From Actinomycetota bacterium (GTDB taxonomy: Bacteria; Actinomycetota; Actinomycetes; Actinomycetales; Microbacteriaceae), in NCBI GenBank assembly GCA_030838475.1, contig JAUZFP010000094.1, positions 1 through 64,000 of the forward strand: a DNA stretch of 64,000 nucleotides, written 5' to 3'. The notes under the pieces are model-generated. The model did no database searches. It was not told the DNA's origin and saw nothing but the letters and a program-made list of their open reading frames with translations. The position numbers and the translations under genes are program-made. Positions within the stretch are counted from its first letter, which is position 1. Each line of letters begins with the position of its first letter. Positions 11,546 through 19,977 of this stretch are shown one piece after another.

Positions 11546-12754
11546 GTGTCGCAGGGCCAGTCACAGCACGTTGGCCTGTTAGCGGTGAATCGCGCCTTTA
11601 GCAGGTTCGCCCACGTCACCGGCTACGTCTGCCTGATCGGTGCATTCTGCGAGGTGGCCGGGTATCAGGCTGCCGCGCCCCAATCGCCGATCTGGCCCGT
11701 CCTATTGCTGCTCGCGGTTACGCTCGTCCTCCTCGTCTTCCTCGACCGCTGGCGTACAACGATCTACTCGGTCTTGTTCCTGGTTGTCGGCGGGCTCACG
11801 CAGTACTGGCTGTCCTTCTCGCTGCTGAGCGCGTTTTCGTCGTTGCGGTCCAGCCATACGCTGGTTCTGTCGCTCGTCACGGTCGCACTCGTGCTCGTCT
11901 GTGGCCCCGGCTTCGTCCCCACGTCGACCATCGTCTGGGGCCTCATCGGCTTCGTCATCGCCCAGGCGGTTTCGCTGGCCGCACTGCTGTCGACCGGAGC
12001 GCCGTTCCAGCTGGATGCAATTTCGCTTGTGGTCGTGATTGGCCTCGTCCTCGTCGAGTCGACGGACGCCATCACGCGAAGTCGTCGACTGGCTGTGCGG
12101 CCCGAACTCGACCGTGCCGTCCTCGACGAGGAGCTTTCCGTGCTGCGCTACCGCACCGAGGTCAGAGCGGCCGCCCTCATGCACGACACCATACTCGGCC
12201 ATCTCGCGGGTGTCGCCACGAGCCCGGATGGCTCACTGTCGCCGCGCCTGACCAGCGAGATCCAGCGAGACCTTGGAATCCTGATCGGCGAGGACTGGCT
12301 GAACGAGCCGGCCCCCGCGGCAGATGACCAGACCCGTGCCGACTGGCGCCGCAGTGCGCTCATGTTGGCCGTGCAGGAAGCGCGTGATCTTTCGTTGACG
12401 GTGGATGTCACGGGTGACCTCGGTGCGATTGGTCGACTGACCGAGGAACGGGATGTCGCGGTCGGGCTGGCCGCCAAACAGTGTCTCGTGAATGTGCTTC
12501 GGCACGCGCAGGTCGCGCGAGCCGAGGTCGTCATCATCGGCTCGGAGTCGGATGTGTCGGTGATGGTGATCGACGCGGGCAGGGGTTTTTCGGAGGAGCT
12601 GGTCGCCTCCGATCGTCTCGGGTTGCGGCAGTCGGTTCGGCGACGTATTGAGAGTGTCGGCGGCGACGTGCGGCTGTGGTCGACGCCGGGTCGTGGCACG
12701 TCGATCCTGATTCGGGTGCCCGCCGATCGCCTCAGGGACGGCACCGATGAGTAA
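11546..12754 (+). CDS. Two-component sensor histidine kinase (DesK/NarX-like)
   Basis: Multi-TM N-terminus, H-box ALMHDTILGHL, N-box KQCLVNVLRHAQ, G-box VIDAGRGFSEE. Confidence 0.85.
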   Translation: MSQGQSQHVGLLAVNRAFSRFAHVTGYVCLIGAFCEVAGYQAAAPQSPIWPVLLLLAVTLVLLVFLDRWRTTIYSVLFLVVGGLTQYWLSFSLLSAFSSLRSSHTLVLSLVTVALVLVCGPGFVPTSTIVWGLIGFVIAQAVSLAALLSTGAPFQLDAISLVVVIGLVLVESTDAITRSRRLAVRPELDRAVLDEELSVLRYRTEVRAAALMHDTILGHLAGVATSPDGSLSPRLTSEIQRDLGILIGEDWLNEPAPAADDQTRADWRRSALMLAVQEARDLSLTVDVTGDLGAIGRLTEERDVAVGLAAKQCLVNVLRHAQVARAEVVIIGSESDVSVMVIDAGRGFSEELVASDRLGLRQSVRRRIESVGGDVRLWSTPGRGTSILIRVPADRLRDGTDE

Positions 12755-13910
12755 CCCGGGCCTGTCGTACCAGCAGCTGGACCCGGTCGGCAGCTATGGC
12801 TCGCGACCGATCACCCTGGTCATGTCCCTGGGCGTCGTCGGTCTCGCCGCCGGGGGTACCGCGCTGAGTTGGCCCGTCGTTTCGGACCCCCTGACCGCTT
12901 TTCTCGCCATCGTGGCCACGGCTGTTTCCGCGCTCGGGATTACCTTCTGGTCGAGCCCGCTGCGCGCACCGTTCCGCTGGTCCGGGTTCGTTATTGTGAT
13001 GATCTCCGCGGGGCTGAGCCTCGTGCTGTCGGCTCTGTCGACCTGGAATGCGTCGACCGACCTCGACGACCAGTGGTCGCCGATCACGGTTGGCCTCATC
13101 CTCGTGCAGCTCAGTTCGTACCGGCCGGCTCGCGAGCTCGTCGCCGCGACGGTGCTCGGAGGGATCCTCGCCGGATTCGTGGCGGTACTGCATCCGACTT
13201 TCGGCAGCTCGACGCTCCCCGCGCTCGTCAGGGTGCTGGATGCCGCGCTCCCCTTAATTGCGCTTGGAGCGGGCGCGACGGCATACTCCTCGGTTCTGGT
13301 TCGGTCGCTCGGCCAGTGGTACGCACCCCCCGGCGCGAGCGACCGATCGGAGAGCGCCGCGATCGCGGAGCGGATCGTGCGCTCCGTGCAAGACGACAGG
13401 GTCACCATCCTGAATGACACGGTCGTGCCATTCCTCACGGGCATGCTGGAGCGCGACGACGTCACCGAGGCGGACCGATCCCGTGCCCGATCGATTGCGG
13501 ACACGATTCGCTCGGCGATGGTCGCGGACGTCGATCGCAGTTGGCTGGACGTGATCATGGATCACCTGGCGCTGGAGCGAGGCGACGCGACGCTCCCGGG
13601 CTCCGAGGTCGTGCAGGACCCCGACCGCGCCGCGTCCGACATGACAACGGAGCAGCGGATCGTCATCCGAGCCGTCGTGCTCGCTCTCGTCGATCATCCG
13701 GGCTTCGACCCGGATGGTTTCGCGATCTCGATCGCGCGTGGGGACACCGCGGCGGTGGTCACCCTGGCCGCGAAACTGGACGACGACGAGTCGATCACGC
13801 GTTCGGGCCTCGCCCCGTACCTTGCCGTGCTGCGAATCGCTTTTGGGGACCTTCACGTCGCGTTTCAACGCCCGGCGCTGACACTAAGGTTCTCGTATGA
13901 GCAGAAGTGA
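12747..13910 (+). CDS. Membrane protein with degenerate histidine-kinase-like C-terminal region
   Basis: N-terminal TM segments; AERIVRSVQDDRVTILNDTVVPFL and TTEQRIVIRAVVLALVDHPGFDPDGFAISIA resemble DHp/HATPase segments without clear H, N or G boxes. Confidence 0.55.
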   Translation: MSNPGLSYQQLDPVGSYGSRPITLVMSLGVVGLAAGGTALSWPVVSDPLTAFLAIVATAVSALGITFWSSPLRAPFRWSGFVIVMISAGLSLVLSALSTWNASTDLDDQWSPITVGLILVQLSSYRPARELVAATVLGGILAGFVAVLHPTFGSSTLPALVRVLDAALPLIALGAGATAYSSVLVRSLGQWYAPPGASDRSESAAIAERIVRSVQDDRVTILNDTVVPFLTGMLERDDVTEADRSRARSIADTIRSAMVADVDRSWLDVIMDHLALERGDATLPGSEVVQDPDRAASDMTTEQRIVIRAVVLALVDHPGFDPDGFAISIARGDTAAVVTLAAKLDDDESITRSGLAPYLAVLRIAFGDLHVAFQRPALTLRFSYEQK

Positions 13911-14589
13911 CGTTGTTATTACGCCGTCACTCGTGGCCGGAGGGGCGGTTCCCCGGGTGCGGCTTGCCCTCCTCGACGACCACGAGGTTTTGCTCGACAG
14001 CCTGGGCAGCTGGATCGAGGCCAACGCCCCCGACTTCGACCTGGTGCTGAGTGCAAGCACGTGGCTGCAACTCGTGCACAGCGACAACTTTCCGACCGAT
14101 CTGGTCTTCATCGACTTCCAACTCAAGGAGCCGGTGTCGATCGAGGCGCGCGTGCGCACCTGCAGGGCGGCGGGCGCGAAGGTGATCGTGTTGTCGGCCC
14201 TGGACTCGCAGGAGTCGCGCGATCGCGCCATCGCCGCCGGGGCGGCGGCGTTCCTCACCAAGTCTTTGCCGATGCGCGAAGTCATGGATGCCGCGCGGCA
14301 GGTTATGGGCGTCGAGCGCAACGCCAGCATCCCGCTCGACCGGCACTCCAGCCAGGATGGCGACTTCACGAAGTCGCGCCCGAAGCTCAGCGCGGGGGAG
14401 TTGGACGCACTCAAGCTGTATGTCGCCGGTTACAGCACCGAGGAGGTCGCCGCCCAGTTGAACGTTCGATACGAGACCGCGAAGACCTACCTCAGGCGGG
14501 TACGCGAGAAGTATGCGAAAGTGAATCGACCGGCCGGGAAGAAGGCCGATCTTATTCGGCGTGCGGCAGAAGATGGGTACCTTCACTAG
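13897..14589 (+). CDS. LuxR/NarL-type response regulator
   Basis: VRLALLDDHEVLLDSL, phosphoacceptor VFIDFQLKEP, C-terminal HTH AAQLNVRYETAKTYLRRVREKY. Confidence 0.88.
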   Translation: MSRSDVVITPSLVAGGAVPRVRLALLDDHEVLLDSLGSWIEANAPDFDLVLSASTWLQLVHSDNFPTDLVFIDFQLKEPVSIEARVRTCRAAGAKVIVLSALDSQESRDRAIAAGAAAFLTKSLPMREVMDAARQVMGVERNASIPLDRHSSQDGDFTKSRPKLSAGELDALKLYVAGYSTEEVAAQLNVRYETAKTYLRRVREKYAKVNRPAGKKADLIRRAAEDGYLH

Positions 14590-15254
14590 TGTCAAAGCTT
14601 TATTTCCGTCATGGGGCGATGAACAGCGGCAAAAGCACCGCGCTCCTCCAGGCGGCGTTCAACTATGAGGAGCGCGGCCAGCAGGTGCTGGTCGCCAAGC
14701 CCCAGATCGACACGAAGGGCAAGTCCTTCATCGTGTCGCGGCTCGGGGTGGAGCGTGCGGTCGACTTCACCGTCGCGCCGGAGGAGGACATCTACGTCGC
14801 GTTCGCGGCGCAGCGCGAGCGTGTCATTCGCGAGTTCGGAGTCGACGTGAGCTGCCTGCTCCTCGACGAGGCGCAGTTCCTCAGCGAGAGCCAGGTGGAT
14901 GACCTGCTGCGAATCGCCATCCAGGAGGATGTTCCCGTGCTGGCCTATGGCATCCGTACCGACTTCCAGACGGTCGCGTTTCCGGGCAGCCGCCGTCTGC
15001 TCGAGATCGCGCATTCTCTCGAGGAACTGAAGACGATCTGCCGCTGCGGCCGCAAGGCCATGTTTAACGCGCGGCTGGTGGATGGCGTCTTCGTGTTCGA
15101 TGGGGACCAGGTTGCAATAGATCAAGGACGTGTGACCTACGAGTCACTCTGCGGGGCGTGCTACCTCGAGGAGAGCGGCGGCATCCTGAATAACGGCCGT
15201 CGTTCGAAAGTCGACTTCAGCTACACCGGTGGCCCTGACCCGGACTTCAGCTAG
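14589..15254 (+). CDS. tdk: Thymidine kinase
   Basis: KLYFRHGAMNSGKSTALLQAAFNYEERGQQVLVAKP, LLLDEAQFLSESQVDDL, Zn-ribbon cysteines; GTG start overlapping previous stop. Confidence 0.93.
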   Translation: MSKLYFRHGAMNSGKSTALLQAAFNYEERGQQVLVAKPQIDTKGKSFIVSRLGVERAVDFTVAPEEDIYVAFAAQRERVIREFGVDVSCLLLDEAQFLSESQVDDLLRIAIQEDVPVLAYGIRTDFQTVAFPGSRRLLEIAHSLEELKTICRCGRKAMFNARLVDGVFVFDGDQVAIDQGRVTYESLCGACYLEESGGILNNGRRSKVDFSYTGGPDPDFS

Positions 15255-15258
15255 GCCG

Positions 15259-17040
15259 TCAGTACAGCGGATTGGCGAGCATCAGTTCGGTGTTGCGATC
15301 GAGCGCTGTCCCGTCGTGGCTCGCCACGTAGTTCGGGTCGTTGAACGAGAACTCCCGGTAGAGCGAACCCAGCGCCGACTGGCTATCGTCCGAGTATGAG
15401 GCCTGGTATGGCGCCGCCGATTCGATCAGGGTCGTGAAGAGGGATAGTGTGCCATCCCGGTTGTCGCACACGTCGATGATTCGTGCCTGCTGCGGGAACT
15501 CGATGTGCGACGCGGTGTTGATCTCCCAGAAGCTTCGTTCTCGGGTGGGTCCGGGATGCGGCGTAATCGCATTCGAGTGGGTGTGCCCGTTCACCCAGGC
15601 CAGAACGGTCGGGTAGCGCTGCACGAGTCCGACGATCTCGGGGCCGAGGTGCCGCGTCTCGTGCGGCGCAGCAGGATCCGGCTGCGCGTTATCCATGGTC
15701 CGGGTCGTGTGATGGCTGAACAGCACGAAGTAGGTGTCGTTCACGATGTGTTTCACCGCGTTGCCCGCGGCATCGAAATAGGTACTCGTGCCTGCCTTGA
15801 GCGTCTCCTCCAGCCAGCGCAGCTGCGCCGTTCCGAGCGAGCCGCGCACGAAGCCCGCGCGATTGGTCGAGTCGAGGGCGATGCCGGTCACGCCCGGCGC
15901 GATCTGGAACGAGTAGTACGACCTCCCGGTTGCGACCGAATCCGTGTCGAAGCCGTGCCCGACCGGACCGGGACCCGTTGCCCCTTCGGTGAGGTGGGCG
16001 GCCATGAACTCGGTGGGCGTGAACGGGACGCGGCGTTCATCCGGCGTCACCCGCCAGCGTTTGCTTGGGATTGCGTTGAAGTCGAGCGGAACCGGGCGTC
16101 CGCTCCGAAACGCCGCCGTCAGCTCGAGGTTCGCCTTGTGCGACTCGAACCCGGTGAACTTGACGTCGCCGGTGTACAGCTCGTCCAGCGCCGTGTAGCT
16201 CGCGGGCATGATCCCGCTGATGGAGTCGTCGTGATTGCCGAACACGCAGTACCAGGGCGTGCGGAGGCCCGCGCTGTGGTGCGTGCGGGTCGCACGGGCA
16301 AAGTAGCGCTCGATCTGCGGGAAGCCGACCCGCTTGTAGTGGTCCGGAAGGTCGAGCTCCGGGTTGTAGTAGGCGGCACCCCCGCCGGATTGCACGCCCT
16401 CCCAGACCGTGGCGTCGCCGGTGGACGGGGTGATCGCCCCGCCGTTCATCACCGTGAGGAACCAGTCGAGTTCGACGGTCTCGTTGTTGTCCGTGTTGTC
16501 ACCCGTCGAAACGACGCAGTCGAACGGGCGGCCGCTGAACGGGCCCTCGCCAAGACGATTGATTCGCGCGACGAGTTGGGCGGCGGCGTGGGTGCCGAGG
16601 GCCTCGTGCGGGCGAAAGGCGATGGGATCGACGTCGATCAGATACTCGAAGCGCATCGGCGACTGGGCATCCATGATGTGCAGGTCGGTGATCTGCACGA
16701 TCGACGCAAGGGCCTCCCGCGTGTCGTCTCGGCGCGCACCCGCCTCGGCGAGGTCCTGGCGGACCTCCAGGGGAAAGCCGGGACCCGCGGCCAGCCGGCG
16801 GTAGCCGCTCATCCCGCTCGGGGTGGCGGCGTGCTCGAGGGTGGTGCCCTTCGTCGAGAGGGCTCGGGACGCCGTCGTGGCGAGAGCCCGATCCGTCGCC
16901 ACCGCGGTTGCCTCACCCCCGAGAGCGATTAGTGCGAGCCCACCCGTACAGGCGAGCAGTAAGGAACGACGTGTGACCTGTGCCACGGTGCTCACTTTCG
17001 TCAGCGCACGCGCTGGTCGAAGAAGTCCGGAGGCCACCAT
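15259..17040 (-). CDS. TIGR03767-like secreted metallophosphoesterase
   Basis: VQITDLHIMD, VVSTGDNTDNNETVELDWFL, FGNHDDS, GHTHSN; RRSLLLACTGG twin-Arg-like signal. Confidence 0.8.
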   Translation of the reverse strand: MVASGLLRPARALTKVSTVAQVTRRSLLLACTGGLALIALGGEATAVATDRALATTASRALSTKGTTLEHAATPSGMSGYRRLAAGPGFPLEVRQDLAEAGARRDDTREALASIVQITDLHIMDAQSPMRFEYLIDVDPIAFRPHEALGTHAAAQLVARINRLGEGPFSGRPFDCVVSTGDNTDNNETVELDWFLTVMNGGAITPSTGDATVWEGVQSGGGAAYYNPELDLPDHYKRVGFPQIERYFARATRTHHSAGLRTPWYCVFGNHDDSISGIMPASYTALDELYTGDVKFTGFESHKANLELTAAFRSGRPVPLDFNAIPSKRWRVTPDERRVPFTPTEFMAAHLTEGATGPGPVGHGFDTDSVATGRSYYSFQIAPGVTGIALDSTNRAGFVRGSLGTAQLRWLEETLKAGTSTYFDAAGNAVKHIVNDTYFVLFSHHTTRTMDNAQPDPAAPHETRHLGPEIVGLVQRYPTVLAWVNGHTHSNAITPHPGPTRERSFWEINTASHIEFPQQARIIDVCDNRDGTLSLFTTLIESAAPYQASYSDDSQSALGSLYREFSFNDPNYVASHDGTALDRNTELMLANPLY

Positions 17041-17091
17041 CCCGCGCCGAGTTGGACGCCTGGTGAATTCCGCGACCGTGTCGCGTAAACA

Positions 17092-18768
17092 TCAGCCGAC
17101 CGGTTGCATCACCGCGGAAGCCGCCGTTCCGTTGGCCCTCAGAATTACCTTTTCACCCCGCGACTTGGTGAAGTCGAACATGTTCTGGAGGGTGCCCGCA
17201 CGTGCGTCGAAGGAGGCGTCACCGAGGCGTCCGGTCGTCCAGTTGTTCTCGATGAAGGCGGGGATGGACGCCTGCTCGGTGGGAGTGTCGTCGATGTAGT
17301 TGGCCTTCGCGAACGGCGAGATCACCAGCAGGGGCAGGCGCGGTCCCGGGCCGCAGCGGTCGGCGTATCCGCCGCTCACACCGACCTTCGGATCGGCGGC
17401 CGCCGAGACGCACATCGGCTGGTCGCCGACCAGGGAATTGACGACGTGCTGGTCGTTGGAGCCGTTGAGAACCGGTGAGCTCTTCTGGTCGTACCAGCCA
17501 TCCGAGTCGTCGTACGCGATGACAATCGCGGTCGTGGCCCAGTACTTTGAGCTCTCGATGGCGTTGATCTCGCTCACCAGAAAGTGCTGCTCGTCGAGCG
17601 GGTCTGAGTTGGCGGCGTGCCCATTCTGATAGGCGGCGGGCTTCAGGAAGCTGACCGAGGGCAGCACCCCGGCCTTGAGTGCGGCGTCGAATTCTGTCAG
17701 GTCGTAGTTGTGATTGGCCTGGTCAGTCTCGCCGATGGCCGACGTCGAGCTGGGCGGGAGGTGATGCGGATTGGAAGTAGAGGTGTAGTAGGCAAACGGA
17801 TTGTGATGCGGGACGTAGTCCTTCGAACTCACCCTGTCGACGTTGTCGTGGCGTGCGTCACACTTGGCGATCGAGCCGCTCGTGGCGTTGTACGGCGTCG
17901 TCGGTGCGAAACCGCCCTGGAACCACCCCCACGAAACGTGCTGGGCGTTCAGAAGGTCGCCCACATTCTTCCCGGTCATCGTGGCGAGCGGGACAGGCGA
18001 GGTGTGGTCGTTCCCGGAGCAGTCGTCGAACGCGGGATCGACGTCCCCCGTGTCGGTTCCGACGTTGTCGGCGTTCGTCGACGAAACGACCAGCGACTTC
18101 GGCAGGACCGCCCCCGAGTGAGGATCGACGGCGGTCATCCCGTGGGTCTGGCCGGCGGCAAGGTTGAGTGCTCCGGGGGTGGACGGCCCAAATGTCGAGC
18201 CGTACGAGTTGTCGTTCATCGCGTAGTGCTGGGCGTACGACCACAGCGCCGTTACGGTGTTGCCGTCGTAGTAGCCCATGGTCAGGCCGGTGGTCGAGAA
18301 CGCACCACCGATTCCGCAGCTGTCACCCGAGGTGAACTGCACGGCCTTGTCGTTCTTGCCGTTGTCCGCAGCCTCCTGCTCCGGCCCGTAGCTGTGATCC
18401 TGATCGCACGTGACGGCCTCGGACGGGGTTAGTCGGAGCGGATTGAACTCGTTGGGGTTCTTCGTGAGCAGGTCGTTCTGCAGCAGGTTCACCGGCGTCG
18501 GTGTCCCGGGGATCGCTGTAAATTTCACGCCATCCGTGTTCGCCGCCTTCGGATAGGTGCCGAAGTAGTGGTCGAAGGAGACGTTCTCGTCATAGATGAC
18601 CACGAGGTGCTTGATCGGTGTGGTCGTCTGCGGGTTCGGGCTGGCCGACGCGCTGACGCCGGGGGATGCGCTGGGCATGGCCGAACTGTCGGCGACACAC
18701 GCCGTCAGTAGTCCCAGCATGGTGACCGCCGTGAGACCGGCAAAGACGACACTCGATCGGGTACGCAC
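17092..18768 (-). CDS. Secreted phospholipase C / acid phosphatase family phosphoesterase (lipoprotein signal)
   Basis: LLTACVADS lipobox; IKHLVVIYDENVSFDHYFGTYP; DSDGWYDQ; PRLPLLVISPFAKANYID. Confidence 0.85.
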   Translation of the reverse strand: MRTRSSVVFAGLTAVTMLGLLTACVADSSAMPSASPGVSASASPNPQTTTPIKHLVVIYDENVSFDHYFGTYPKAANTDGVKFTAIPGTPTPVNLLQNDLLTKNPNEFNPLRLTPSEAVTCDQDHSYGPEQEAADNGKNDKAVQFTSGDSCGIGGAFSTTGLTMGYYDGNTVTALWSYAQHYAMNDNSYGSTFGPSTPGALNLAAGQTHGMTAVDPHSGAVLPKSLVVSSTNADNVGTDTGDVDPAFDDCSGNDHTSPVPLATMTGKNVGDLLNAQHVSWGWFQGGFAPTTPYNATSGSIAKCDARHDNVDRVSSKDYVPHHNPFAYYTSTSNPHHLPPSSTSAIGETDQANHNYDLTEFDAALKAGVLPSVSFLKPAAYQNGHAANSDPLDEQHFLVSEINAIESSKYWATTAIVIAYDDSDGWYDQKSSPVLNGSNDQHVVNSLVGDQPMCVSAAADPKVGVSGGYADRCGPGPRLPLLVISPFAKANYIDDTPTEQASIPAFIENNWTTGRLGDASFDARAGTLQNMFDFTKSRGEKVILRANGTAASAVMQPVG

Positions 18769-18797
18769 GGGTGAATCCTAAGGTCAGTCCACCTTGC

Positions 18798-18863
18798 AAA
18801 TGTGCCCGTTTGGGACAAATTGGCCCGCGCGCGCAGGCGAAATTGTCCCAAACGGGCACATTT
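18798..18863. repeat. 66-bp palindromic element (copy A) downstream of tRNA-Pro
   Basis: AAATGTGCCCGTTTGGGACAA...TTGTCCCAAACGGGCACATTT, 21-bp perfect outer arms with a GC-rich CGCGCGCG core. Confidence 0.9.
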
Positions 18864-18873
18864 ATCAAATTTG

Positions 18874-18947
<74 letters not shown>

Positions 18948-18996
18948 ATTGCTTCACCCGGCTGTGCCTCTTACAACACCGCGCGAATGAACCTCG

Positions 18997-19977
18997 TCAA
19001 GAATAGCCGATATCGTCCTCGGTCACGTCCGAGGCCAGAAGCGTGACCAGCACGGCCTCCGGCGGGCAGGCGAAGCGCACCGGTGCGTAGATCGAGGTTC
19101 CGATTCCCGCCGAGACGTTGAGGGCCGCCGAACGGCCGGCGTGGGTCCAGGTGCTGAGACCCTGAGCCTGGTCACGCGGAATGTCACAGTTCGTGACCAG
19201 CGCCGGCAGACCGGGGATTCGAACCTGCCCGCCGTGGGTGTGGCCGGCAAAGATGGCTTGCGCGCCGTAGGTCACGAAGGCGTCGAGCACACGGCGGTAC
19301 GGAGCGTGGGTGACACCGAGAGTGACCGTATTGCCGCCCGCGGCATCCTCGCTCTCGCGCACTTCGTCAATTGCTCCGGGCAGCAGGTCGAGGCGGTCCC
19401 ACTGGCGGTGCGCGTCGTTGACCCCGATGAACTCCACGGTGGTGTCGCCAATGGCGAGTGCCAGCGCCGTGTTGTTCAGGTTTGACCAGCCAAGGGCGTC
19501 GTCGAAGTAGGCCTCGAGCGCATCCGTGTCCAGGTCCGCGGGCCGGTACTCGCGCTTGCGTTCCGGTGTGAAGTAGTTGAGCGGATTCTTCAGCACCGGA
19601 CCGAAGTAATCATTGGATCCGTTCACGTACACGCCCGGAATGCCGGCGAAAGGTTCGAACGCGCGCTCAATACCCTCGAGGCCATCGACGTGGCCGAGGT
19701 TGTCGCCGGTGTCGATGATGAGGTCGGGTTCGAGCGCAGCAAGCGATCGAATCCATTCCTGTTTAGCGGACTGCCAGGGCGCCATGTGGGCGTCCGCCAA
19801 TTGGAGCACCGTGAGTGGCGCCGACCCGGGCTGGAGGACGGCGAGATACTCGCGACGAACGGTGAACCGGTTTCGTTCGATTACGCTGCCCCACGCGAAC
19901 GCGGCAACCCCAACCGCTGCTGCCGCGCCAATCGCGGAAGCAGTACTCCTACCAGCCCGTCCCCGGGCTACGGACAC
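18997..19977 (-). CDS. Membrane-associated metallophosphoesterase
   Basis: LTVLQLADAHMAP, LIIDTGDNLG, NGSNDYFGP, FAGHTHGGQVRIP. Confidence 0.85.
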   Translation of the reverse strand: MSVARGRAGRSTASAIGAAAAVGVAAFAWGSVIERNRFTVRREYLAVLQPGSAPLTVLQLADAHMAPWQSAKQEWIRSLAALEPDLIIDTGDNLGHVDGLEGIERAFEPFAGIPGVYVNGSNDYFGPVLKNPLNYFTPERKREYRPADLDTDALEAYFDDALGWSNLNNTALALAIGDTTVEFIGVNDAHRQWDRLDLLPGAIDEVRESEDAAGGNTVTLGVTHAPYRRVLDAFVTYGAQAIFAGHTHGGQVRIPGLPALVTNCDIPRDQAQGLSTWTHAGRSAALNVSAGIGTSIYAPVRFACPPEAVLVTLLASDVTEDDIGYS

